Positions 15,173 through 22,423 of a stretch of 24,083 nt of DNA are shown here, in pieces. A program made the position numbers and the translations under genes. Source of the DNA: Stagnihabitans sp043738565 (GTDB lineage Bacteria; Pseudomonadota; Alphaproteobacteria; Rhodobacterales; Rhodobacteraceae); the NCBI GenBank assembly GCA_043738565.1, contig JAYUGA010000267.1, forward strand, positions 1 to 24,083. The letters run 5' to 3'. Position 1 is the first letter of the stretch, and each line of letters starts with the position of its first letter. Under the pieces are notes generated by a model that saw only the letters and a program-made list of their open reading frames with translations, had not been told where the DNA came from and did no database searches.

Positions 15173-16368
15173 CAGCCTTGCAACGCGCCCCCCGTGGCTT
15201 CCCCAAGCCCGGTCTTCTTGGCGCGGGCCGACGCCAGCGTGTCTTTCAGATCGCTTTCCATCTTGGTCAGTTCCACCTCGGCCGCCGCACGACGCGCCTT
15301 GCCCTCATCGGCAATTTGCAGGCTTTCCTCGATGGTGGCGATCAGCGAGGCATTGGCGCTCTTGACCGCTTCGATGTCAAAGACGCCACGCTCCATCTCG
15401 GTCCGCACGATCTTGTTGCTCTCTTGCAGGTTCCTGGCGTTTTCGGTCAAGAGTTCGTTGGTCAGGTCATTGGCATCCTTGATCGCCTCTGCCGCCTCGC
15501 GCGACCGCTGGATCGTCACCGCCTGTGCCAGTTGGGTTTCCCACAGCGGCACGGTGTTCATCAGGGTCGAGTTGATCTTGCCGACGAGGCTTTTGTCATT
15601 CTCCTGCACCAGCCGGATCGACGGCAGCGATTGCATCGTCACCTGCCGCGTCAGTTGCAAATCATAAACCCGGCGTTCCAGATCATCCCGCGCCGACCGC
15701 AAGTCGCGCAACTCCTGGGCCTTTTTCATCTGATCCGGCTCGGGCGCGGCCTTGACCTCAGCATCCTTGGCCGGGATCGTGGTGCCGTCCAGTTCCTTCT
15801 GTCTGGCCTGACCCGCCGCGATATACAGGCCCAGTTCGTCGTAAAACGTCAAAGTCTTGGCGTAGAGAATGTCCAGCGACTTGATGTCCTTGAGCAGCGC
15901 CGTCTCATGCATCATCAGATTTTCGGTCACGCGGTCGATCTGGGTCTGCACCTGTTCATACCGCGCCATGAACTGCGCCAGTGGCGCCGCCGCCCCGGTC
16001 AGCTTTTCCCACCACGACCGCTCGCGGTTCACATCCAGTTCTTCGCCCGAAAAGCCCCGGATGGTCGAGACGATCTCGCGCAAGCTATCCCCCGCTGGCC
16101 CCACATCCTTGTTCTTGACGCCTTGCAACATCGCCTGACTGATCACCTGCAATTCCGCTTGCGCGCCGGAACCGAAAGAGATGATCGACTGGGTGTTGCC
16201 CATATCGAGTTCCGCCATCCGCTTCTTGATCGCCTCTGCCTGCGGCGCAGAGGCGGCCTCAAGCGGCACAATCGCCGTGCCGGGTTCGGGCAGGACCGAG
16301 GCGGTGACCTTTTCAACTTCGGAAAGTGCGGTGGCGGCCTGATCGCGGATGCTGTCGGTCATGGTCAT
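15172..16368 (-). CDS. TelA-family protein (toxic anion resistance)
   Basis: A 398-residue protein of the TelA family (PF05816/COG3853), named after tellurite resistance but found widely beside xpaC; in Bacillus the pair is XpaC-YaaN. The protein is almost wholly helical with long coiled-coil-like segments (about 130-390), contains the typical GFSGEELD and RSWWEKL stretches near 107-125, and has no signal peptide, so it is cytosolic or peripheral. Its molecular activity is not known. The start may be the ATG at 16368 or the one at 16362; both follow AAAGTGAGA, and a GTG at 16374 is less likely. It lies 41 bp after the xpaC-like gene and overlaps the lipoprotein start by 1 nt. Confidence 0.88.
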   Translation of the reverse strand: MTMTDSIRDQAATALSEVEKVTASVLPEPGTAIVPLEAASAPQAEAIKKRMAELDMGNTQSIISFGSGAQAELQVISQAMLQGVKNKDVGPAGDSLREIVSTIRGFSGEELDVNRERSWWEKLTGAAAPLAQFMARYEQVQTQIDRVTENLMMHETALLKDIKSLDILYAKTLTFYDELGLYIAAGQARQKELDGTTIPAKDAEVKAAPEPDQMKKAQELRDLRSARDDLERRVYDLQLTRQVTMQSLPSIRLVQENDKSLVGKINSTLMNTVPLWETQLAQAVTIQRSREAAEAIKDANDLTNELLTENARNLQESNKIVRTEMERGVFDIEAVKSANASLIATIEESLQIADEGKARRAAAEVELTKMESDLKDTLASARAKKTGLGEATGGALQG

Positions 16369-16409
16369 TCTCACTTTACATGCCCATGCGGGCGGTTTGG
16401 GTCTAAACG

Positions 16410-17285
16410 CTAACTCTCCAGCTTCAATCGGTCGCGCAGCACCGCAATTTCAACGTCCAGATCGGTGTTGTTATTCGACAAAAGCGCCTTGGTGCGGGCG
16501 GCGAAATTGGTTTCCAGATCGCCCAGCAGCGCTTCGTAATCCGCCCGCGCCTTGGCGTCACGGTTACGGGCATAAACATCGGCGAATTTCACCGTCGCAT
16601 CCCGCGCCCCCATGAGGTAAATCGACAGATACTTCCGCGCCGCCGTCAGATCACCCGGATCGCCTTCAATCGTGCGGAACAGGCTCCGCGCGATGGTGGC
16701 AAAGCCATCCACCCGCGCCTCCAGTTGCCCGTCATTCGCCCGCAGGATCGCGTCCTTCATGCCGGTTAGATACTGCTCGCCCTCATCCACCGCCCGCGCC
16801 ACGCGGTCGACCTGAAACTGGTCCACCCCTTCGACTCCCTTGGCCTTCATCGGGTCCAGCCCGAAGGCTCCCAGGTGCAGCAGAGCGCCCAGCATGCCGA
16901 ACAGGAACGGCGACATCAAATTGCCCTGCCACCCGATCGTGGCCAGCAGCAGCGCTGCCCCCGTCAGGCCGGCCGCGAACAGCTTGCGCGGTATCGCGGG
17001 GCGGCGCGCCACCTTGCGCGCATCAAATTCCGCCTGCGCCTTGATACCCTCACGGGTCAGCCATGCCGCCAGCAACAGCAGCGCCGCCGTGCCCAGCCCA
17101 ACAAACAGCCCGTAGGACGGGCTGAAAAAAGCCCTGACGATGAACGGAAACGGCAACGCGAACAATAGATTGGCCTTCAGCCCGACCCCTGAAGCAGCAT
17201 CCGCCATCACCATCGGCTGCGCTGCCGGATCACTCGGCGAGCCGGATGGGTTCGGACTGTATTTGCCGCCATAGCGCTGCGCCAT
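16410..17285 (-). CDS. XpaC-family membrane protein
   Basis: A 291-residue protein of the XpaC family (PF10112, named for hydrolysis of 5-bromo-4-chloroindolyl phosphate in Bacillus; the biochemical basis is not established). Four hydrophobic segments form two helical hairpins at about 37-78 and 102-142, then comes the conserved GLDPMKAKGV (142-151) and a cytosolic helical domain to the end. It probably anchors TelA to the membrane, as inferred from their constant pairing. Its ATG follows directly on the TAG of a 27-residue upstream ORF, and the GGTGGGGGG that encodes the last glycines of that peptide serves as its ribosome site, so translation of the two is likely coupled. Confidence 0.85.
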   Translation of the reverse strand: MAQRYGGKYSPNPSGSPSDPAAQPMVMADAASGVGLKANLLFALPFPFIVRAFFSPSYGLFVGLGTAALLLLAAWLTREGIKAQAEFDARKVARRPAIPRKLFAAGLTGAALLLATIGWQGNLMSPFLFGMLGALLHLGAFGLDPMKAKGVEGVDQFQVDRVARAVDEGEQYLTGMKDAILRANDGQLEARVDGFATIARSLFRTIEGDPGDLTAARKYLSIYLMGARDATVKFADVYARNRDAKARADYEALLGDLETNFAARTKALLSNNNTDLDVEIAVLRDRLKLES

Positions 17286-17369
17286 CTAAAGCCCCCCACC
17301 AAACGCTACATACAGCGTCAGGCCCACCAACAGCACAAATGACAGGGTTTGAAGTGCTTTGGCCGACAT
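17286..17369 (-). CDS. 27-residue single-pass membrane peptide, first gene of the XpaC-TelA operon
   Basis: This short ORF encodes 27 residues: MSAKALQT, then a hydrophobic stretch from about residue 9 to 24 (SFVLLVGLTLYVAFGG), ending in L. One lysine before the helix and none after suggest an N-in, C-out orientation. The case for a real gene is the strong ribosome site GGGAG five bases before the ATG, exact abutment with the next gene (TAG|ATG), no other ORF in the space, and the fact that its last codons provide the xpaC ribosome site. It resembles small membrane subunits that stabilise or regulate larger partners. No homolog was searched for. Confidence 0.7.
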   Translation of the reverse strand: MSAKALQTLSFVLLVGLTLYVAFGGGL

Positions 17370-17403
17370 GACTGCTCCCATCCCAAACCCGTGTTGCGCC
17401 AAA

Positions 17404-17437
17404 CTATAGGCGACTGCCCCGGTCCGTGGCTATAGGC
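17404..17437. repeat. Direct repeat CTATAGGC x2 in operon leader
   Basis: The octamer occurs at 17404-17411 and 17430-17437, 26 bp apart, in the 90-bp space upstream of the six-gene operon. On the operon strand it reads GCCTATAG. The promoter of the operon should lie here, so the repeats could be regulator sites or parts of -10 elements; no clean -35/-10 pair was found. Confidence 0.3.
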
Positions 17438-17459
17438 CAAAGACTGGGAAAGCCCGCGA

Positions 17460-18464
17460 TTATTCCCCCCGCCGGGGTTTTGGGCCTGGCCTTGACGGTG
17501 GCGCGCTGCGCGGTTTGGCCGGGCCGGTGGCGACCCTCGCGCTGTGGCGCTTGGGGCTATCGCCGGTGGCTGGTTTGGCACCTGCCGGGCGCGGTGGGCG
17601 GGTCGCCTCCTGCCAGGCGTCGGATAGCTTCTGCAATCCCTCGCCGGGTTTCAAACGCGGGCCGGTGCCGCGCGTCACCAAGCGCTTGGGCTTGTCCGCA
17701 TCGTCCAGGGTCCGGCCTTCGCCCAACTGTTCGCGCAGAACCTTGCCTTTGATTTCCTCGACCTGACCCGGCTCCAGATCGCCCAGACGGAACGGCCCAT
17801 AAGAGATGCGGATCAGGCGGTTGACCGTCAGGTCGATCGCAGTCATCGCCCGGCGGATTTCGCGATTCTTGCCCTCGCGGATGCCCACCGTCAGCCAGGC
17901 GTTCGCACCCTGAATCCGGTCCAGCACCACCGACATCGCCTGAAACTTCTCGCCATCCACCGTGATCCCCTTACGCAGAGGCTCCAGATCGGGGTCGGTC
18001 GGGTTGCCGTTGACCCGCACCCGGTATTTGCGCAGCCAACCGGTCGAGGGCAGCTCCAGCCGCCGCTTCAATTCGCCGTCATTGGTCAGCAAGAGCAGGC
18101 CTTCTGAATTCAAATCCAGCCGTCCGACCGACATCACGCGCGGCATGTCGGGCGGCAGGTTGTCAAATACGGTCTCGCGGCCCTTTTCGTCGGAGTTCGA
18201 GGTGACAAGGCCATCGGGCTTGTAATACAGCCAAAGCCGCGCCGGTTCGGGTTCCGCCAACAACTCCCCCTTCACCATGATCCGGTCCTTGTCGGTCACA
18301 TTCAGCGCGGGCGAGGTGATGACGCGGCCATTGACAGAGACTTCGCCAAGCTCGATCATCCGCTCCGCTTCCCGGCGCGAGGCGACGCCAGCGCGGGACA
18401 GCACCTTGGCAATCCGCTCGCCCTCATGGATCTTTGCAGCGGGGGGCTTGGTTTTTGCGGCCAT
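17460..18464 (-). CDS. Ribosomal large-subunit pseudouridine synthase, RluB/RsuA family
   Basis: A 334-residue RsuA/RluB-family enzyme. An S4 RNA-binding domain spans about 17-62 (RIAKVLSRAGVASRREAERMI). The catalytic domain carries GRLDLNSEGLLLLTNDG with nucleophilic Asp117, and later GKNREIRRA. The order fits RluB, which makes a pseudouridine near position 2605 of 23S rRNA; the RsuA and RluE/F branches cannot be fully excluded. The last ~90 residues form a basic Pro/Arg/Lys/Gly-rich low-complexity tail, common in alphaproteobacterial RluB and probably disordered and RNA-binding. The ATG at 18464 was chosen because AAGGA lies 7 nt upstream; an ATG at 18473 would leave no spacing. It diverges from tadA with 76 bp between starts. 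Confidence 0.87.
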   Translation of the reverse strand: MAAKTKPPAAKIHEGERIAKVLSRAGVASRREAERMIELGEVSVNGRVITSPALNVTDKDRIMVKGELLAEPEPARLWLYYKPDGLVTSNSDEKGRETVFDNLPPDMPRVMSVGRLDLNSEGLLLLTNDGELKRRLELPSTGWLRKYRVRVNGNPTDPDLEPLRKGITVDGEKFQAMSVVLDRIQGANAWLTVGIREGKNREIRRAMTAIDLTVNRLIRISYGPFRLGDLEPGQVEEIKGKVLREQLGEGRTLDDADKPKRLVTRGTGPRLKPGEGLQKLSDAWQEATRPPRPAGAKPATGDSPKRHSARVATGPAKPRSAPPSRPGPKPRRGE

Positions 18465-18540
18465 AAACGTCATCCTTGGGCGCGGGTGGCCAACCCCGGT
18501 GGCCGTCTGCCCCCGGACCCCCGAGAGTATTTGAGCCAAG

Positions 18541-18999
18541 ATGAAAGAGCAACGCAGCTTCCGGTCCTACATGGATATTGCGCTGGAAGAGGCGCGGGCG
18601 GCAGCTGCGCGGGGCGAAGTGCCGGTAGGTGCCTGCGTTGTTGTGGCGGGCGATGTCGTGGCGCGGGCCGGCAACCGGACGCGCGAACTGGCCGACCCCA
18701 CCGCCCATGCCGAGATGCTGGTAATCCGCGCGGCCTGTGCGGCGGCAGGGTCAGAGCGTCTGGCGGGTGCCGATCTGTATGTGACGCTGGAACCTTGCCC
18801 GATGTGCGCCGGGGCGATTGCGGCGGCGCGGGTCGCACGGCTGTATTACGCTGCGGCAGACCCCAAGTCGGGGGGCGTTGCCGCCGGGGCGCGGGTGTTC
18901 AGCCATCCGCAATGCCATCACGCGCCAGAGGTCTACGACGGTATCGCCGCCGTCGATGCGGAAACTCTGTTGCGCGACTTCTTTTCCGAACGCCGCTGA
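18541..18999 (+). CDS. tadA: tRNA-specific adenosine(34) deaminase
   Basis: A 152-residue TadA of normal length. It converts A34 to inosine in the anticodon of tRNA-Arg(ACG), by family. Zinc ligands and catalytic residues are all present: HAE with His56 and Glu58, and PCPMC with Cys86 and Cys89. The FRSYMDIALEEAR opening matches the family, so the start must lie upstream of residue 7; the ATG at 18541 is the only candidate, although its ribosome site is weak. The sequence around the start, CCCGAGAGTATTTGAGCCAAGATGAA, as parts, resembles a short motif that I recall as highly repeated in Rhodobacteraceae genomes. It diverges from the pseudouridine synthase gene. Confidence 0.93.
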   Translation: MKEQRSFRSYMDIALEEARAAAARGEVPVGACVVVAGDVVARAGNRTRELADPTAHAEMLVIRAACAAAGSERLAGADLYVTLEPCPMCAGAIAAARVARLYYAAADPKSGGVAAGARVFSHPQCHHAPEVYDGIAAVDAETLLRDFFSERR

Positions 19000-19334
19000 T
19001 CCTGTGCTGGCTTGGCCACAGCCAAATGCCCGACACGGAAATCGGATTGCTATTTTTCGCCGCTGCGTAAAAAGGTCGCATCCACAACGATCCAGCAGGA
19101 GGGCGTGCCATGTTGAACACTTATCACAGCCCCCGCTGCGGCCGCGGTGGCATTTGTCTGGCTTCGGGTTGGCGCGTCTGACGCGGCCCAACTGATCTGA
19201 CCAGAACCTGAGCCGGTCCTTCCGGCTTGCTCCCAACCTCGGCACCTCCCGGCCCCCATGACGGGTCACTCCGTCTTCGGCCCGGGATAATTCCTCCAAC
19301 AGCAAACCCCGCTTTTGCGGTGAGGAGTTTTACC
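19000..19334. other. Intergenic region between tadA and a DUF1127-like gene
   Basis: This 335-bp stretch holds one short ORF (19110-19181), described separately. A weak hairpin AGCCGG-TCCTT-CCGGCT lies at 19211-19227 without a T-tract. CCGC-TTTT-GCGG (19309-19320) forms a small stem immediately before the ribosome site of the next gene. An A/T-rich segment at 19045-19076 is a possible promoter region, but no clear -35/-10 pair was found. Confidence 0.5.
19110..19181 (+). CDS. Possible 23-residue peptide with two cysteines
   Basis: ATG 19110 opens a 23-codon frame (MLNTYHSPRCGRGGICLASGWRV) ended by TGA. In parts: an N-terminal MLNTYHSPRC and a C-terminal GGICLASGWRV. The support is the near-perfect AGGAGG seven bases upstream and its place just ahead of another small gene. 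It could be a leader peptide or a true small protein; without comparison to relatives it may also be chance. Confidence 0.35.
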   Translation: MLNTYHSPRCGRGGICLASGWRV

Positions 19335-19577
19335 ATGAAGACGTCTTTCGCCACCCAGGATACCAAACCCTTGGCCAGCATCGAAGCGCTGATCTTGCGG
19401 CACGGTGCCATCGCCATCGGGCTTGCCTATCTGCGTGCCTCGCTGGCCCGCCGGAACCATCCGCCGAACGCCCATGACATCTGGGTCAGCGACCACATGC
19501 GCCGCGACATCGGCCTTGGCCCGAAAGCCGCTACGTTGCGCGGCCATGACCGCTTCCGCTTCGGCGGCATCGAGTGA
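19335..19577 (+). CDS. Small DUF1127-like protein
   Basis: An 80-residue basic protein. The C-terminal half contains HDIWVSDHMRRDIGLGP, which matches the core of DUF1127/YjiS proteins (a leucine-rich segment then D..LRDIGL). These small proteins bind RNA or affect phosphate, stress and small-RNA functions in alphaproteobacteria; in Rhodobacter sphaeroides one (CcaF1) is co-transcribed with the stress-induced CcsR small RNAs. The ATG at 19335 has GAGGAG seven bases upstream. Directly downstream lie two hairpins (19598-19651), a layout that recalls the CcaF1 locus, although the CcsR loop sequence CCUCCUCCC is not present. Assignment rests on the short motif. Confidence 0.65.
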   Translation: MKTSFATQDTKPLASIEALILRHGAIAIGLAYLRASLARRNHPPNAHDIWVSDHMRRDIGLGPKAATLRGHDRFRFGGIE

Positions 19578-19597
19578 GGTCGGTCCCGCGATCAGCA

Positions 19598-19634
19598 ATC
19601 CGGGTTGGGTGCATATTGCGCATCCAACCCGGAT
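19598..19634 (+). terminator. Strong 15-bp hairpin downstream of DUF1127-like gene
   Basis: The arms at 19598-19612 (ATCCGGGTTGGGTGC) and 19620-19634 pair over 15 bp with one G-U pair; the loop is 7 nt (ATATTGC). It begins 21 bp after the stop codon. No T-tract follows, so it may be a terminator of atypical kind, an mRNA-stabilising structure, or part of a small RNA. Confidence 0.5.
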
Positions 19635-19637
19635 CAA

Positions 19638-19651
19638 GCACCGCTCGGTGC
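19638..19651 (+). terminator. Second short hairpin next to the first
   Basis: GCACCG-CT-CGGTGC is a perfect inverted repeat 4 bp after the larger hairpin and is followed by GTTAAAT. As RNA it would form five pairs with a 4-nt loop. Together the two make a tandem structure at the 3' end of the small gene. Confidence 0.4.
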
Positions 19652-19801
19652 GTTAAATGCCGCCAGTCGTCCAAAGTGTATAGACGGATAGAAGACGCAA
19701 TGAAGACGGTTTCAAGACAAGGATTATCCAGCTATTTCAGCCTATTAACCTTGAGTTTCAGGGCTGATTCGCCCTCCCGCCAATTCCTGTGGATCGAAGG
19801 T

Positions 19802-20494
19802 TCAGATAGTGATCGCCACCATCACCTGCGGCTCGATCACATTCACCCCAGGCAACCCATCGCGCAGCACATCGGCATTCTGCTCCAGCAGCGGAAACGT
19901 CCGGTAGTGGCAGGGGATCACCGTCCTGAACTTGAAATACCGCCGCGCCGCATAGGCCGCGCGGGCCATGTCCATCGTGAAATGCCCACCCGCCGACAGA
20001 ATGCCAATATCGGGCTTATGGTAGTCGCCCATCCAGTCCATATCGGCCATTATGTCAGTATCTCCAGACACATACAGGACATGCCCTTCGCCAGAGATCA
20101 TAAACCCGCACTCTGACCCAACGGCTGCGGTGCCAGTGTCAGTGCCCGCAGTCGAGGAGTGGCAGGCATTGACCAGCGTGACCTTCACGCCGTTCAACTC
20201 CACCGTCCCACCCTTGTTGAAGCCCAGGATCTGCACCCCGTCACGGGCTTGTAGAAACCCGGCCAGATCATAAATGCAGACCACTGGCGCCTTGATTGCA
20301 TTGGAAATTCCCGCCACATCTCCCATGTGATCGCCATGCCCGTGGGTCAGCAGGATATGGCTGACACCCCTGATCGCCTCTGCCCTGCGATCCGCCGGAA
20401 ACATCGGATTGCCGCTAAACCAGGGGTCGATCAGGAACACAGCGGTCCCAATTTCGAGGCGAAAACCGGAATGGCCCAGCCAGATGATATTCAT
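19802..20494 (-). CDS. UPF0173-type metal-dependent hydrolase (metallo-beta-lactamase fold)
   Basis: A 230-residue protein of the YtkL/UPF0173 family, complete at usual length. The fold's metal site is visible: THGHGDH (50-56, with His51, His53, Asp55, His56), His112 in NACHSS, Asp145 in VSGDTD and His196 in IPCHY. It should be a cytosolic di-metal hydrolase; the physiological substrate of the family is unknown. The ATG at 20494 follows GGGGAGA at 6 nt. It diverges from gatC with 125 bp between starts. The 224 bp downstream, up to the DUF1127-like gene, contain only the tandem hairpins. Confidence 0.88.
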   Translation of the reverse strand: MNIIWLGHSGFRLEIGTAVFLIDPWFSGNPMFPADRRAEAIRGVSHILLTHGHGDHMGDVAGISNAIKAPVVCIYDLAGFLQARDGVQILGFNKGGTVELNGVKVTLVNACHSSTAGTDTGTAAVGSECGFMISGEGHVLYVSGDTDIMADMDWMGDYHKPDIGILSAGGHFTMDMARAAYAARRYFKFRTVIPCHYRTFPLLEQNADVLRDGLPGVNVIEPQVMVAITI

Positions 20495-20562
20495 GGTGTT
20501 CTCCCCTTGTTTGCGGCAAATCTAGTGCCGCATCTGCCAATGTCCAAAGCTGTTTCGCTGGC

Positions 20563-20592
20563 TTGCACCCAATGCCATGCCCCTGCTAAACG
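20563..20592 (+). promoter_or_regulatory. Possible promoter of gatCA
   Basis: TTGCAC (20563-20568) and TAAACG (20587-20592) are 18 bp apart, with a start site expected near 20599, about 20 bp before the gatC ATG. The -35 is close to consensus and the -10 is weak. Confidence 0.35.
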
Positions 20593-20619
20593 ATAGCCGA
20601 TCTTTCGTGGAGAAACCCC

Positions 20620-20907
20620 ATGTCCATCGACATCGACACAGCCCGAAAAGTCGCCAAACTGGCGCGAATCCGGGTGGAAGAGACCGATCTACCGCGTCTC
20701 GCAGGGCAGTTGTCGGGCATCCTGGGCTTCATGGAACAGTTGAACGAGGTTGATGTGACGGGGGTGGCGCCGATGGTGTCTGTCACGCCAATGCGCTTGA
20801 AAAGACGGGAAGATGTGGTGACGGACGGCAATATCCAGCCGCAGATTCTGGCGAACGCGCCGGATGCGCGGGAAGGCTTTTTTGCGGTGCCGAAGGTGGT
20901 GGAATGA
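20620..20907 (+). CDS. gatC: Asp-tRNA(Asn)/Glu-tRNA(Gln) amidotransferase subunit C
   Basis: A 95-residue GatC, the small subunit that wraps around GatA and stabilises the GatCAB complex. The opening MSIDIDTARKVAKLARI and the segments LPRLAGQLSGILGFMEQLNEVDVTGV and REDVV (in pieces) are typical of the family, as is the C-terminal NAPDAREGFFAVPKVVE. The start follows GGAGA at about 6 nt. Its stop overlaps the gatA start by 4 nt (ATGA), giving tight stoichiometric coupling. gatB is not in the window and must lie elsewhere, as is common in Rhodobacteraceae. Confidence 0.95.
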   Translation: MSIDIDTARKVAKLARIRVEETDLPRLAGQLSGILGFMEQLNEVDVTGVAPMVSVTPMRLKRREDVVTDGNIQPQILANAPDAREGFFAVPKVVE

Positions 20908-22388
20908 ACTCGAACGAACTGACGATTTCCGCCGCGCGTGACGCCTTGCGCAAGGGGGAGCTGAGCGCCGTTGACCTGACAATGGCCTGCATGACCGCGA
21001 TAGATGCGGGCGATGATTTGAACGCTTTTGTCCACAAAACTCCGGACATCGCCTTGGCTCAGGCCCGTTTGGCGGATGGGCGGATCGCGTCGGGCGAGGC
21101 CCCGGCGATGTGCGGGATTCCGCTGGGGATCAAGGACTTGTTCTGCACCAAGGGTGTGCCTTCGCAGGCCGGGTCGAACATTCTGAAAGGTTTCAGGCCG
21201 GAATACGAAAGCACCGTCACCACCAAGTTGTTCGCGGCTGGTGCGGTGATGCTGGGCAAGCTGAACATGGACGAATTCGCGATGGGTTCGTCCAACGAAA
21301 CCTCGTGCTACGGCAATGCCGTCAACCCGTGGCGGCGCGGCAATGATGAAACGGCGTTGACACCGGGCGGTTCTTCGGGCGGGTCAGCGGCGGCAGTTGC
21401 GGCGGATATGTGTCTGGCGGCAACCGGCACCGATACCGGCGGCTCGATCCGCCAACCTGCGGCTTTTACCGGGATTGTCGGCATCAAGCCGACCTATGGC
21501 CGGGTGTCGCGGTGGGGCGTTGTGGCCTTTGCCTCCTCTCTGGATCAGGCCGGGCCGATGACCAAATCGGTGCGCGATGCGGCAATCATGCTGGGGGCGA
21601 TGGCCGGGCATGATGCGAAGGATTCGACCTCTGCCGATCTTGCGGTGCCGGATTTCGAAGCGGCACTGACCGGTGACATCCGGGGCAAACGCATTGGAAT
21701 CCCACGCGAATATCGCATGGACGGCATTCCGGTTGAGATTGACAAGCTCTGGGCCGACGGTGTTGCCATAATGAAGGCTGCCGGGGCGGAGATCGTCGAC
21801 ATCTCGTTGCCCCACACCAAATACGCTTTGCCTGCCTATTACGTGATCGCGCCTGCCGAGGCTTCGTCGAACCTCGCCCGCTATGACGGGGTTCGCTATG
21901 GCCACCGCGCGAAACTGGCGCAAGGCGATGGCATCACCGAGATGTACGAAAAGACCCGCGCAGAAGGCTTTGGCCCGGAAGTGCAGCGCCGGATCATGGT
22001 TGGCACTTACGTGTTGTCGGCAGGCTTTTATGACGCCTATTACAACCGAGCCCGCAAGGTCCGCGCCCTGATCAAGCGCGATTTCGAACTGGTGTTTGCC
22101 GCCGGAATTGACGCGATCCTGACCCCCGCCACGCCGTCTTCGGCCTTTGGTCTGGGCGAGATGGCCAATGCTGATCCGGTCGAGATGTACCTCAACGATG
22201 TGTTCACGGTAACGGTTAACCTCGCGGGATTGCCGGGAATTTCGGTACCCGTTGGGTTGGATCGCAAGGGTCTGCCTTTGGGGTTGCAACTGATCGGGCG
22301 GCCTTGGGACGAGGGGGATTTGCTCAATCACGCTTATGTTCTGGAGCGCGCTGCGGGCTTTGTGGCAAAGGCCGCAAAATGGTGGTAA
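20904..22388 (+). CDS. gatA: Asp-tRNA(Asn)/Glu-tRNA(Gln) amidotransferase subunit A
   Basis: A 494-residue amidase-signature enzyme that releases ammonia from glutamine for GatB to amidate Glu-tRNA(Gln) and/or Asp-tRNA(Asn). The Ser-cisSer-Lys triad aligns as Lys77 (GIKDLF), Ser157 (GGSSGGSAAAVAA) and Ser181 (TDTGGSIRQP), with the 24-residue spacing of S. aureus GatA. Full length and all signature blocks are present. A ribosome site AAGGTGG lies inside the gatC end. The presence of GatCAB implies that at least Gln-tRNA(Gln) is made by the indirect route here, as in most alphaproteobacteria. The next gene starts 35 bp downstream on the same strand. Confidence 0.95.
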   Translation: MNSNELTISAARDALRKGELSAVDLTMACMTAIDAGDDLNAFVHKTPDIALAQARLADGRIASGEAPAMCGIPLGIKDLFCTKGVPSQAGSNILKGFRPEYESTVTTKLFAAGAVMLGKLNMDEFAMGSSNETSCYGNAVNPWRRGNDETALTPGGSSGGSAAAVAADMCLAATGTDTGGSIRQPAAFTGIVGIKPTYGRVSRWGVVAFASSLDQAGPMTKSVRDAAIMLGAMAGHDAKDSTSADLAVPDFEAALTGDIRGKRIGIPREYRMDGIPVEIDKLWADGVAIMKAAGAEIVDISLPHTKYALPAYYVIAPAEASSNLARYDGVRYGHRAKLAQGDGITEMYEKTRAEGFGPEVQRRIMVGTYVLSAGFYDAYYNRARKVRALIKRDFELVFAAGIDAILTPATPSSAFGLGEMANADPVEMYLNDVFTVTVNLAGLPGISVPVGLDRKGLPLGLQLIGRPWDEGDLLNHAYVLERAAGFVAKAAKWW

Positions 22389-22423
22389 GGGCTGCGCAAA
22401 GTGGAAAAACTTCGAGGCAGATG

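Noticed and set aside
15178..16413. A 411-codon open frame antisense to telA
   Set aside because: Same reason: GC-rich shadow frame, no recognisable domain, no ribosome site.
17107..17123. AGCCCGT-AGG-ACGGGCT hairpin followed by A-rich sequence
   Set aside because: It lies inside the xpaC-like coding sequence, and the A-run is on the wrong side for a terminator of the operon strand.
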